From NCBI RefSeq assembly GCF_003012705.1, contig NZ_PXYL01000009.1, forward strand, positions 62,001-126,000: 64,000 nucleotides of DNA, read 5' to 3'. This document shows positions 16,224 through 25,071 of this stretch, piece by piece; position 1 is the stretch's first letter, and every line of letters begins with the position of its first letter. Source of the DNA: Pseudaminobacter soli (ex Li et al. 2025) (lineage in GTDB: Bacteria; Pseudomonadota; Alphaproteobacteria; Rhizobiales; Rhizobiaceae). The notes below the pieces were generated by a model that made no database searches, was not told the origin of the DNA, and saw only the letters and a program-made list of their open reading frames with translations. The position numbers and the translations under genes are program-made.

Positions 16224-17717
16224 ATGAGTGCGATCGATGTTCTGGTGCCCGCCAATGCGGTGTGCCACCTGCATGCCGTCGTGGCTGATCGTCTACGGGA
16301 AAACGGTCACGATGTTGCGCTGGTAGGTGTCGATACGCCCGCAATTTCACCAGCACTGAAGAATATCCTCTGTTTCGAGCGCACGGTGCTTCGTGTTCGG
16401 TTGAACAGTCTGCTCGAGACTCTGCCGGCGCCGGTCTTGTCGCCGGCCCGGCCGGATGCTGCATTGCGCGTGGATCTGACCGGTGGCGGTCAGCAATTTG
16501 TGTCGCCCGTCTTGGCTCCTAGCTTCAATGGCTGTCCATCGCTTTCCAAGGCGGCCAGGCTGCTGATGCTCGGCCAATTGCCTGATGTCGATATCGTGCT
16601 CGATGGCGCTAAGCCTGTTGCCCATGCCGCGCCCATGGTCGATAGCCGCATATCGATCGTTCGCGGGATCGAAGACGTTTTGGCGCGGATGGTCACCTTG
16701 CTGGTGGATACGGCCCATCGTTACCTGAACGGCGAACCCGGTGGTCGAGTGTCTGTCGGACCGCCCTCGGAGGGCGACTGTCCGACGAGTTGCCAAATGA
16801 TTGGTGCCTATGTGTTCTCGGTGGTGCCGCGTCAGGTTGCCGGCGCGGCCAAGAGGCTTGCTTACAACCTGCATCGCTGGAATGTCAGCTATCGATTCCA
16901 TAGGGGCAAGAGGGTGGCCGATACCGGACTTCTAGCAGGCGAGCCCTGGATTACCCTGCCTGACGACGGCAATCGCTTCTACGCTGATCCCTTCCCGTTC
17001 GAGTGGCAGGGACGGCGCTTTATCTTCGTAGAGGATTTTCTCCACGGCGGTGATAAGGCGGTGATCTCGGTGGCCGAAGTGTTCGGCGACGGCTCAGCTA
17101 CGGTACCGCGTTGCGTTCTGGAAGAGCCCTATCACCTGTCCTATCCGCAGGTGTTCAGCCACGACGGCGAGATCTGGATGCTGCCGGAGGGCGGAGCGGG
17201 CGGCAATCTGGTTCTCTACCGTGCGGAAGCCTTCCCGGACCGGTGGGAAAGGCATGAAGTTCTGATTTCTGAATGGGAGTTGTATGACGCCACCGTGCTG
17301 GAGCATAGCGACCGGCTGTGGTTGTTCGCTACCCAGCGCGACGGCTATGGCAGCGCCTCCGATACACTTGTCGTGTTCCATGCCAAGTCGCTGCAAGGTC
17401 CGTGGTTGCCGCATCCAGCTAATCCGGTAAGGATCAACCGGGCTGCGGCCAGGCCCGGGGGACGCTTCGTGCGCGTGGGCGATCGCATCGTGCTACCCTT
17501 GCAGGATGGCACGGGCGAATATGGTGGTGCGCTCGGTCTTGCCGATCTCGTCGAACTAGATGAGACGAAGGTGCGGCTGACCATTCCGGTACCGATCCTG
17601 TCGCCGGACAAGTCGACCTATTCTAAGGTTCATACCCTCAACAGTTCAGAGCACCTCGAGGTGATCGACTGCATCTCCCCTGTGTTACGCGGCGGTCTGC
17701 GTAGAGCCCGACGATGA
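16224..17717 (+). CDS. GINT1-like beta-propeller protein of a polysaccharide cluster (glucosamine inositolphosphorylceramide transferase family)
   Basis: Protein of about 497 aa. The C-terminal half (about 230-490) has repeated FYADPFPFEWQGRRFIFVED, YHLSYPQVFSHDGEIWMLPE and LYDATVLEHSDRLWLFAT blades. This is the five-bladed propeller seen in plant GINT1 N-termini and related to GH43/GH32 folds. In bacteria it often sits in polysaccharide loci, sometimes fused to a formyltransferase. Here the N-terminal 200 aa (begins IDVLVPANAVCHLHAVVADR) is unlike a formyltransferase and is not recognised. The start may be ATG 16224 or an in-frame GTG at 16209; neither has a clear ribosome site. Function is probably glycan recognition or transfer. 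Confidence 0.65.
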   Translation: MSAIDVLVPANAVCHLHAVVADRLRENGHDVALVGVDTPAISPALKNILCFERTVLRVRLNSLLETLPAPVLSPARPDAALRVDLTGGGQQFVSPVLAPSFNGCPSLSKAARLLMLGQLPDVDIVLDGAKPVAHAAPMVDSRISIVRGIEDVLARMVTLLVDTAHRYLNGEPGGRVSVGPPSEGDCPTSCQMIGAYVFSVVPRQVAGAAKRLAYNLHRWNVSYRFHRGKRVADTGLLAGEPWITLPDDGNRFYADPFPFEWQGRRFIFVEDFLHGGDKAVISVAEVFGDGSATVPRCVLEEPYHLSYPQVFSHDGEIWMLPEGGAGGNLVLYRAEAFPDRWERHEVLISEWELYDATVLEHSDRLWLFATQRDGYGSASDTLVVFHAKSLQGPWLPHPANPVRINRAAARPGGRFVRVGDRIVLPLQDGTGEYGGALGLADLVELDETKVRLTIPVPILSPDKSTYSKVHTLNSSEHLEVIDCISPVLRGGLRRARR

Positions 17718-17876
17718 TGTTCCGTGCGCCTTGTCGAGGCAAACTCTCGTGTGGAAGCAACCCGTTTGCCGCCTTGACAAAATTCGGGCGATGAGTGCCT
17801 CGATCGCTCCTCATCTGAGAGAGCAGAAACCAACTGAGCCGTTGCACTCGGCACCGGTTTCAGGAAGCTTGAAATA

Positions 17877-19088
17877 ATGACCTCGCCGCTGAATTCAATT
17901 TCCAGCCCAGCAGCACAGCCTTTGTCGCGCGCTCAAACTGCCGCTCCTTTCGAAGTAGAGACGGTCGCCACGCCGTCAGATATAGAGACTGAATGGCGCC
18001 ACCTCGAAGCAATCGGGTACGGCACCATCTTCCAGCGTTATGACTGGGTGGACGCCTACGTTCGACACGTTTTGGAGCACGAGAAGGCCTGGCCTGCGAT
18101 CGTGCTGGGCAAGCTACATAGTCGCCCAGCCTTCATACTGCCGCTCGCGATTTCGAAGGTCGGACCCGCGCGCATGGCAAGATGGATCGGCGGCAATCAT
18201 TCCGGCTACAATTTCGGCCTCTGGAGTCCTGAGGCGGTGGCGGTTATGTCTTCCATGAAGCGCGTCGAGATCGAAAAGATGCTTGCACGCGCGCTGGGCG
18301 ATGCCGATTGCGCAGTGCTCGTGAGGATGCCGAAAATCCACGACGGCGTGGTCCAGCCACTTGCCAGCTTGACCAGTAGCCCGTCGCCCACGGAAGGCTA
18401 CGCGTTCGACCTCGCTGGCGGGTTCGAGGCGGTGCTGGAAAGAACCGACGGCGCTGGGCGAAGGCGTGGGGTTCGCACCAAGGAACGCCGTTTGGCCAAG
18501 GTGGGTACCCTGCAATATGGGAAGTCGCAGGACCTTGCGCAGGCCAAGGCTGCGCTCGATTTCTTCTTCGAGCAAAAAGCGCTGAGGCTTGCCGAGCAAG
18601 GCAAACCCAACAGCTTTGCCGAGCCGGGAGTGCTGGATTTCTTCCGTGACCTGCTTGAACGCTCCCAGACCATGGACGAACCGCTGCTGGAAATGACGGA
18701 GCTTTCCGTCGACGGCAAGATACGGGCTGCACGCGCCGCGGGGATCCATCGCGGCCGCCTAAACGGATATTTCATGACCTTTGCCAAAGATGAGCTCGTC
18801 TCGCACAGTCCGGGCCACGTGCTTCTGTTCAGGCATATCGAGGAGTGTTGCGAGCGTGGCATAACCACCTATGATCTCGGAGTCGGTTACGAGGAGTACA
18901 AGACGCATTGGTGCGACATCATCCAAGAACTGGATGACGCGTACGCGGCTTTCACGCCGCTCGGCTCGGCCATGATCGCAACGATCCGGCTTGGCCAGGC
19001 GGTGAAGGCGCGCATGCGACAAAACAAGTTCTTGTGGCAACATTTGAAAGCAGCGCGAGCATATCTATTGCGCCGTTCTACCGAGTGA
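17877..19088 (+). CDS. GNAT-family acyltransferase, CelD/BcsL (FemAB-like) type
   Basis: Cytoplasmic acyl-CoA- or aminoacyl-dependent transferase of 403 aa. The central part (about 180-370) has the Acetyltransf_6 (BioF2-like/CelD) pattern: RTKERRLAKVG, FFEQKALRLAEQG, IHRGRLNGYFMTF, and the diagnostic YDLGVGYEEYKTHWC near the end. Such enzymes are common in rhizobial exopolysaccharide and cellulose loci and are thought to add acyl groups to sugar precursors. It follows the GINT-like gene by 159 bp and is 7 bp before the glycosyltransferase, so those two are co-transcribed. Acetyl versus other acyl donor is unknown. Confidence 0.8.
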   Translation: MTSPLNSISSPAAQPLSRAQTAAPFEVETVATPSDIETEWRHLEAIGYGTIFQRYDWVDAYVRHVLEHEKAWPAIVLGKLHSRPAFILPLAISKVGPARMARWIGGNHSGYNFGLWSPEAVAVMSSMKRVEIEKMLARALGDADCAVLVRMPKIHDGVVQPLASLTSSPSPTEGYAFDLAGGFEAVLERTDGAGRRRGVRTKERRLAKVGTLQYGKSQDLAQAKAALDFFFEQKALRLAEQGKPNSFAEPGVLDFFRDLLERSQTMDEPLLEMTELSVDGKIRAARAAGIHRGRLNGYFMTFAKDELVSHSPGHVLLFRHIEECCERGITTYDLGVGYEEYKTHWCDIIQELDDAYAAFTPLGSAMIATIRLGQAVKARMRQNKFLWQHLKAARAYLLRRSTE

Positions 19089-19095
19089 GGTTTCG

Positions 19096-20430
19096 ATGAA
19101 GGGCTTGGCCACAAAGGCATCCGAAACGAATTCGGACCAGATGCCGTCCCAAAAAATGCTGGCCGGCGTCCGCATGCTGTTCGTCGCTCCCGACGATTAC
19201 CCGGCCTTCCGCGTCGACCTCGTTGAGCTGTTCTCCAATCATCTCGTCGGCCGTGGGCTGGAGATCGACTGGAGCCTGCGCCCATTCGAAGACGGCCCGG
19301 CGCGGGTCGATGAACGTGGTGCCGAGCGGTTCTACGTCGCGCGCCGCCAAACGAGCGGGAAATTCGGCTCGCTGCGCTACAGAATGGCGGAGAATTGGCT
19401 GCGGCTGAAGCTGGCATGGCGGGCGGCTCGAGGCGACTACGATCTGATCCAGGTGCGTGACCAGCCGCTGTGGGCGATAACATATGGGCTTGCAGGAAAG
19501 GTCTCCGGAACGCCGTGCGTATTCTGGATGAGCTATCCCGTGCTTGAGGGGCGGCTGCGCGACGCCTTGGAAAATCTGATTCCGATGAGCTGGCCTGCCC
19601 GGCTGGTGCGCATCGCCTATGCGATTACGGGCAACTTCCTGTTCCACAGAGTGGCGCTGCCGCTCAGCAGTCATGTCATCGTGCAGTCGAAGCGGATGCG
19701 CGAGCGCGTCGGCTTTCGCGGCATACCGATGGAGAAGATGACCCCGATCCCGATGGGGGTCTCGACCGAGCGCTACAACGCGGCCTCGATCCGACCCGTG
19801 GACGACCCCCGGGTGGCCGGGAAGAAGTGCATGGCCTATTTGTGCGCCAATGTTCTGAGCATCTTGACCAACCTGACTTTCGATGCGCTGGCCGAGCTTG
19901 TCGCCGACGGTTACGATGCGGTCCTTGTGCTCATCGGCTCGGTGCCCGACTTCGAGCGGGACAAGCTTAACGCACGGTTGGAGGAGCTTGGTCTTTCCGA
20001 TCGCGTGATCTTCACCGGGCGCCTGCCATTGGCAGAGGCGCTAGGCTGGGTGAAGCGGGCGGATGTGTGTCTTTCGCCCTTCATGATGGACCCAGCTCAG
20101 CAGGTCGCGACGCCGACCAAGCTGGTCGAATATCTTGCCATGGGTCGTCCCGTGGTTGGCACTGTGCATTACGACCAGAACGAGGTGATCCACGACAGCG
20201 GCACCGGCTTCGTCACCGCATATTCGGGCAAGGCCATGGCGGAGGGCGTGGCGCGCTTGTTCGACGATCCGGCAAAGGCCGAAGCCATGGGCGCCAAGGG
20301 ACCCGCATGGGTCAAAGCCAACCGTGACTATGCCCGCCTCGCCGACGAGGTGGAGCGGGTCTATACGGACCTACTGGGTAAGCAGCGGGCCTCTAAACTC
20401 GACAGCGAACTTGCCCGGGCGACCAGCTGA
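19096..20430 (+). CDS. GT-B fold glycosyltransferase (group 1 / GT4-like)
   Basis: Retaining-type glycosyltransferase of 444 aa. The N-terminal acceptor domain includes RGDYDLIQVRDQPLWAITYG. The C-terminal nucleotide-sugar domain has IPMGVSTERYN, LSDRVIFTGRLPLAEAL, and LSPFMMDP..ATPTKLVEYLAMGRPVVGT, the GT4 E-x7-E region in which Glu contacts the donor ribose. There is no strong membrane segment, so it acts at the cytoplasmic side of the membrane. It is the last plus-strand gene of the polysaccharide cluster and overlaps no neighbour. Donor and linkage cannot be told. Confidence 0.85.
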   Translation: MKGLATKASETNSDQMPSQKMLAGVRMLFVAPDDYPAFRVDLVELFSNHLVGRGLEIDWSLRPFEDGPARVDERGAERFYVARRQTSGKFGSLRYRMAENWLRLKLAWRAARGDYDLIQVRDQPLWAITYGLAGKVSGTPCVFWMSYPVLEGRLRDALENLIPMSWPARLVRIAYAITGNFLFHRVALPLSSHVIVQSKRMRERVGFRGIPMEKMTPIPMGVSTERYNAASIRPVDDPRVAGKKCMAYLCANVLSILTNLTFDALAELVADGYDAVLVLIGSVPDFERDKLNARLEELGLSDRVIFTGRLPLAEALGWVKRADVCLSPFMMDPAQQVATPTKLVEYLAMGRPVVGTVHYDQNEVIHDSGTGFVTAYSGKAMAEGVARLFDDPAKAEAMGAKGPAWVKANRDYARLADEVERVYTDLLGKQRASKLDSELARATS

Positions 20431-20508
20431 CGGGCGCCGAAAGCATCGTCGGGAAAGCGAGCGGCCACCGACGCGTACGGATAGGCAAAAATTTTTCGTG
20501 TGGTTTGA

Positions 20509-20529
20509 GCAATTCAATGACTTGATTGC
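20509..20529. promoter_or_regulatory. Imperfect inverted repeat upstream of the amidohydrolase
   Basis: GCAATTCAA (20509-20517) and CTTGATTGC (20521-20529) match in 7 of 9 positions around TGA. It lies 60 bp before the amidohydrolase start in an AT-rich stretch that begins CAAAAATTTTT at 20486. It may be the operator or promoter for the long downstream run; no regulator gene is adjacent. Confidence 0.35.
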
Positions 20530-20590
20530 ACATTGTTATGATGGAAGGCTGCTCCCTGACGCAGCGTGAGTTCAGGGAGGGGACTGCTGA

Positions 20591-22222
20591 ATGTCAGCAG
20601 GACAGTTTTTGCAGGCCGATACGATTCTGCATAATGGCGTAATCTGGTGCGGCTACGAGGAGGGCGTCGTCGAGGCGCTGGCGATCTGGCAAGGCAAGGT
20701 GCTTGCCGCCGGACCGAAGGATGAAATCCTTAGACTTCAGGGCAGGGACACCCGCCTGATCGATCTTAACGGCAGGTTCGCCACGCCTGGCCTAAATGAT
20801 GCGCATTTGCATCTTATCTCTGTCGGCCTCACGCTTGGCTGGCTCGACGCCACGCCGCAGAGGGCGCCGACGCTGGACAGCCTGCTGCAGCAGATCAAGG
20901 AGCAGGCGGCCTCGGTTCCGCCCGGCACCTGGATCCTCGCGCGCGGCTATGACCAGACCAAACTCGACGTCGGCCGCCACCCACACAAGTCGGAACTGGA
21001 CGCGGCCGCGCCCGACCATCCGGTCATGCTGGTGCGCACCTGCGGCCATGTCTCGATCTTCAACGCGCGGGCTTTCGAGCTCGCCGGCGTGGACGAAAGC
21101 ACGCCGGTGCCGGAAGGCGGGCTGATCGAGCAGAAGAACGGCGTGTTGACCGGCATGGTCGCCGAAAACGCGCAAGGATTGGTCCGCAAGGCGATCCCGC
21201 AGCCCACCACCGAGCAGATGATCGACGCCATCGAGGCGGCCGGCAGCATGCTCCTATCCTATGGCATCACGAGCGTCATGGATGCGGCGGTGGGGCATGT
21301 CGGCGGCTTCGACGAGATCAGGGCCTACAATCTCGCAAAGCTGAACGACCGGCTGCCGGTGCGCACATGGCTGGTGCTGCTGGGCGATCCCGGTACGTCG
21401 ATCGTGCCGCAATGCTACGAGGCGGGGCTGGTGTCCGGCGTCGGCGACGACATGCTCAACGTTGGCGCGGTTAAGATCTTCCTCGACGGTTCGGCTGGCG
21501 GCCGCACTGCCTGGATGAGCAAGCCCTATCTCGGTGACGATGGCACTACCGGCGTGCAGATCCTTACCGACGAGCATCTGGACGAGCTTGTCATGGATGC
21601 ACATGCCAAGGGTTACCAGCTTGCCTGCCATGCCATCGGCGACGCGGCGATCGGCCAGCTCATCACGGCCTATGAGAAGGCGCTGGCCGCGATGCCCGAT
21701 CCCGACCGCCGCCATCGCATCGAGCATTGCGGCTTCTCCACAGACGAGCAGCACAGGCGCATGCAGAAGGCGGGCATCTACCCCTGTCCGCAACAGGTTT
21801 TCATCTACGATTTCGGTGATGCCTATGTCTCGGTGCTGGGCGAGGAACGCGCACTGTCGAGCTATCCACTCAAGACCTGGAAGGACCTCGGCTTCAAGCC
21901 GGCCACGGGCAGCGATTCGCCCGTCTGCCACCCCAACCCGTTCCCCAACATCTACAGCATGGTGACGCGCGAAACCTGGAGAGGCACATTGATGGACGCG
22001 CGCGAGCGCGTTTCCATCGAGGAGGCTTTGCAAGCCTATACCGAATACGGCGCCTTCTCGCAGAAGCTGGAGCATGTGAAGGGCAGGCTGGTGCCCGGGC
22101 AGATGGCCGACATTGCCGTGTTCTCGCGCAACATGCTGATGGCCAAGCCGGAAGAGATATTGAACGATACGCAGTGCGTGATGACGCTGCGCGGCGGCGA
22201 GGTGGTTTTCGAAAGACAATAG
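20591..22222 (+). CDS. Amidohydrolase family 3 (YtcJ-like metal-dependent hydrolase)
   Basis: TIM-barrel metallohydrolase of 543 aa. The H72-x-H74 metal motif is in NDAHLHLISVG. Other family landmarks are ARGYDQTKLDVGRHPHKSEL, a SAGGRTAWM loop, LACHAIGDAAIG, RHRIEHCGF (metal His) and ATGSDSPVCHPNPF with the catalytic Asp. There is no signal peptide. YtcJ-like enzymes cleave amide bonds of N-acyl or formamide-type compounds. The gene opens a plus-strand run with a complete peptide-type importer, so it probably hydrolyses the imported compound. AGGGAGGGG precedes the ATG. The substrate is unassigned. Confidence 0.87.
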   Translation: MSAGQFLQADTILHNGVIWCGYEEGVVEALAIWQGKVLAAGPKDEILRLQGRDTRLIDLNGRFATPGLNDAHLHLISVGLTLGWLDATPQRAPTLDSLLQQIKEQAASVPPGTWILARGYDQTKLDVGRHPHKSELDAAAPDHPVMLVRTCGHVSIFNARAFELAGVDESTPVPEGGLIEQKNGVLTGMVAENAQGLVRKAIPQPTTEQMIDAIEAAGSMLLSYGITSVMDAAVGHVGGFDEIRAYNLAKLNDRLPVRTWLVLLGDPGTSIVPQCYEAGLVSGVGDDMLNVGAVKIFLDGSAGGRTAWMSKPYLGDDGTTGVQILTDEHLDELVMDAHAKGYQLACHAIGDAAIGQLITAYEKALAAMPDPDRRHRIEHCGFSTDEQHRRMQKAGIYPCPQQVFIYDFGDAYVSVLGEERALSSYPLKTWKDLGFKPATGSDSPVCHPNPFPNIYSMVTRETWRGTLMDARERVSIEEALQAYTEYGAFSQKLEHVKGRLVPGQMADIAVFSRNMLMAKPEEILNDTQCVMTLRGGEVVFERQ

Positions 22223-22340
22223 CGACAGGGCCGAAAGGGCCGCACGGATTGCTGCGCATCGAAGGGAGCACGATGCGCCGCATGGGAAGAGAGGATCGCG
22301 TCGGCATCAGCCGGGGCGTGGAGAAAACGAAGGAGGGAAC

Positions 22341-23939
22341 ATGCTAAAGAAACTGGCAATCATCTCGACGCTCGCGGCATCGCTGCTTGCAGGTGCCGCA
22401 TCCTTTGCGTCGGCGGAGGAACCGCATCCGGGCGGCGTCATCAATTTCGTCGCGCCCTATGGCTCGAGCTTCTCGTCGCTGGACATTCATGCCTCCGCGC
22501 AGGTTCAGGACGAGTTCTGGACCAAGGCCATTCATCGCTCGCTCTATGATTGGGACGCCAACGACAACAAGCCGGTGCTGGGACTGGCGACCGACGTTTC
22601 GGTGTCGGACGACAAGCTGACCTACACCTACAAGCTGCGTCAGGATGCCTATTTCCATGACGGCAAGCAGATGACCGCTGACGACATCATCTACAGCTAC
22701 ACCCGCATTATGGATCCGGGTAAGGCCTATCCGGCGGCGCAGTATATCAGCAACATCAAGGGAGCGACCGAATACAACCAAGGCAAGGCCAAGGAGATTT
22801 CTGGCCTCAAGAAGATCGACGATTTCACGCTGGCGATCACCCTGACCGATCCGATCGATCCGGGCTACCAGCTGATGACCAACTACACCGCCATCTATCC
22901 GGCCGGCGCGGCGGACAAGCCGGATTTCTTCACCCATCCGGTTGGCCTCGGGCCCTACAAATTCTCCGAATATGTACCGGGTTCGCGTCTCACGGTGGTG
23001 AAAAACGACAAGTATTACGACAAGGGCAAGCCCTACGCCGACAAGATCAACATCATGATCATGGGCGACGCCTCGGCGCGAGACGTGGCCTTCCGCAACA
23101 AGGAAGTCGACGTTTCGGTGCTCGGGCCAGCGCAATATGTCGCCTACAAGTCCGATCCGGAACTGGCGAAGAACATCATTGAGGTGGCGGAAGTCTATAC
23201 GCGCCATGTCGGCTTCAACCCCGACTTCAAGCCATTCCAGGACAAGCGGGTGCGCCAGGCGATCAACTATGCGATCGATTCCGACCTGATCATTAAGCGG
23301 CTCGCCAAGGACAAGGCCTATCGCGCCTCCGGCTGGCTGCCGGTCTCGTCGCCGGCCTATGACAAGGATTCAAAACCCTATCCCTACGACCCGGAAAAGG
23401 CCAAGGCGCAGCTGGCCGAGGCCGGCTATCCGAACGGCTTCGAGTTCGAGCTGACGGCCACCCAGAATGAGAGCTGGGGCCTGACCATCGTGGAGGCCAT
23501 CATCCCGATGCTCGACAAAGTCGGCATCAAGGTGAAGGCCAAGCCGGTGGAAAGTTCGGTTCTGTCCGAAGCCGTGCCGGGTGGTGATTTCCAGGCCTAT
23601 ATGTGGTCGTCTGAAAGCGGCCCGGATTCGCTCACGGCGCTGCGCTGCTTCTATTCCAAGACGCCGCAGTCTTCCTGCAACTACACGAAGTTCAACAATC
23701 CGGACTACGACAAGCTGATCGAGGCGGCCCGGCAGGCTAAGACCGACGACGAGAAGAACGAACTGCTGCGCAAGGCCAACAACCTGCTGCAGGAAGAAGC
23801 GCCGGTCTGGTTCTTCAACTACAACAAGGCGGTCATGGCCTATCAGCCCTGGCTGCATGGCGTGCAGCCCAACTCCATGGAGATGGCGATCCAGTCCTAT
23901 GAGAAGCTCTGGGTCGATGAAACTGCACCGGCCCGGTAA
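22341..23939 (+). CDS. ABC importer substrate-binding protein, family 5 (dipeptide/oligopeptide type)
   Basis: Periplasmic receptor of 532 aa with a Sec signal peptide (LKKLAIISTLAASLLAGAAS, cleaved near SFASAEEP). The mature protein starts HPGGVINFVAPY and has the SBP_bac_5 landmarks: TYKLRQDAYFHDGKQMTADD, VGLGPYKFSEYVPGSRL, and VRQAINYAIDSDLI. AAGGAGGGAAC gives a strong ribosome site. It is followed by two permeases and two ATPases in the same direction, forming a complete importer. A hairpin just after its stop may raise its expression over the membrane parts. The ligand is unknown; peptides or N-acyl compounds fit the context. Confidence 0.92.
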   Translation: MLKKLAIISTLAASLLAGAASFASAEEPHPGGVINFVAPYGSSFSSLDIHASAQVQDEFWTKAIHRSLYDWDANDNKPVLGLATDVSVSDDKLTYTYKLRQDAYFHDGKQMTADDIIYSYTRIMDPGKAYPAAQYISNIKGATEYNQGKAKEISGLKKIDDFTLAITLTDPIDPGYQLMTNYTAIYPAGAADKPDFFTHPVGLGPYKFSEYVPGSRLTVVKNDKYYDKGKPYADKINIMIMGDASARDVAFRNKEVDVSVLGPAQYVAYKSDPELAKNIIEVAEVYTRHVGFNPDFKPFQDKRVRQAINYAIDSDLIIKRLAKDKAYRASGWLPVSSPAYDKDSKPYPYDPEKAKAQLAEAGYPNGFEFELTATQNESWGLTIVEAIIPMLDKVGIKVKAKPVESSVLSEAVPGGDFQAYMWSSESGPDSLTALRCFYSKTPQSSCNYTKFNNPDYDKLIEAARQAKTDDEKNELLRKANNLLQEEAPVWFFNYNKAVMAYQPWLHGVQPNSMEMAIQSYEKLWVDETAPAR

Positions 23940-23956
23940 GCGCGGCTGAACTGGCG

Positions 23957-23981
23957 GCCGGCAACATCGTTTGCCGGCTTT
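23957..23981 (+). terminator. Intercistronic hairpin after the binding-protein gene
   Basis: GCCGGCAA (23957-23964), loop CATCGT, TTGCCGGC (23971-23978), then TTTCG. This perfect 8-bp stem lies 18 bp after the binding-protein stop and 150 bp before the first permease. Such stems commonly act as partial terminators or 3'-stabilising elements, so the receptor is made in excess of the membrane components. Confidence 0.6.
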
Positions 23982-24130
23982 CGCCACCTCGCGCGACCGT
24001 GCTGTTGCAAGCGCGGCCGATAAGGGCGCCGCGCCTTCGGCGTCCATGAAACCCCGATCTGGCGGGCATTGGATTTTTCGGGTCGCCGGAGGATCCGCCG
24101 CCGCATCGCAGGTGGAGGAGAATAGTACCG

Positions 24131-25066
24131 GTGCTACGCTTTGTTCTGCGTCGCCTTCTGCAGATGATCCCGACCATCGTCGCGGTGTCGCTGTTGATAT
24201 TCGTTATTTTCAGCGTCGTGCCCGGCAGCATCGCCTCCAGCATGTTCGCTGACGGCCGTGGCGCCAACGATCCCAAGCTGGTCGAAAGGATAAAACAGGA
24301 GTTCGGCCTCGACCGGCCCGTCTATGTGCGCTTCGGCGACTATATGTGGCAGCTCGCTCATTTCGACCTCGGCACCTCCTTCCGCACCCGGCAGCCGGTA
24401 GCGGATATGATCGGCGAACGGTTGTGGCCAACGCTCAAGCTCGCCTTTGCCGCCATGTGCGTGGCCATTGTTATCGGTTTGCCGCTCGGCTTCATCGCCG
24501 CGCTCAAGCCCGGAAGCATCCTCGATAGCCTCACCATGGTGGGGGCGATCTCGGGCCTGTCGCTACCGCAATTCTGGCTTGGCCTGCTTGTTATGTATCT
24601 GTTCGCTCTCACGCTCGGTTGGCTTCCAAGCTTCGGCTATGGCGACGGCGGCTTGCGCAACATCATCCTGCCGGCGCTGACATTGGGAGTGGCGCCGCTG
24701 GCGCTGCTGGCGCGTACCACGCGGGCGGCCGTTCTGGAGGTGATGAACGCCGACTTCATCCGTACCGCCCGCTCCAAAGGCATGAACAGCTTCCTGCTGG
24801 TGAAATGGCATGTGATGCGCAATGCCCTTGTGCTGGTCATCACTACGCTCGGCCTACAGTTCGGCTCCATGATGGGGCAGGCGGTGGTGGTGGAGAAGAT
24901 GTTCTCCTGGCCCGGCCTTGGCTCGCTGCTGATCGACAGCGTGAGCCTGCGCGACATACCGGTGGTGCAGGGCAGTATCCTCGTTCTGGTGCTCTGCTTC
25001 CTTCTCGTCAACACGCTGGTCGATGTCCTCTACGCGGTCATCGATCCGCGCATCAGTCACGGGTGA
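24131..25066 (+). CDS. ABC importer permease, DppB/OppB type
   Basis: Inner-membrane permease of 311 aa with six helices. The N-terminus LRFVLRRLLQMIPTIVAVSL is the DppB signature. The EAA-type loop that docks the ATPase reads ADFIRTARSKGMNSFLLVKW. The end PVVQGSILVLVLCFLLVNTL..DPRI is standard. The start is GTG at 24131 behind GGTGGAGGAG. Its stop is followed 5 bp later by the second permease. It pairs with that permease to form the channel of the importer whose receptor is encoded at 22341. Confidence 0.93.
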   Translation: MLRFVLRRLLQMIPTIVAVSLLIFVIFSVVPGSIASSMFADGRGANDPKLVERIKQEFGLDRPVYVRFGDYMWQLAHFDLGTSFRTRQPVADMIGERLWPTLKLAFAAMCVAIVIGLPLGFIAALKPGSILDSLTMVGAISGLSLPQFWLGLLVMYLFALTLGWLPSFGYGDGGLRNIILPALTLGVAPLALLARTTRAAVLEVMNADFIRTARSKGMNSFLLVKWHVMRNALVLVITTLGLQFGSMMGQAVVVEKMFSWPGLGSLLIDSVSLRDIPVVQGSILVLVLCFLLVNTLVDVLYAVIDPRISHG

Positions 25067-25071
25067 GCGCG

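Noticed and set aside
24619-25071. Long N-terminal extension of the DppC-type permease frame
   Set aside because: It overlaps the DppB-type gene entirely, is Arg/His-rich noise, and a proper start with GGTGAG exists at 25072.
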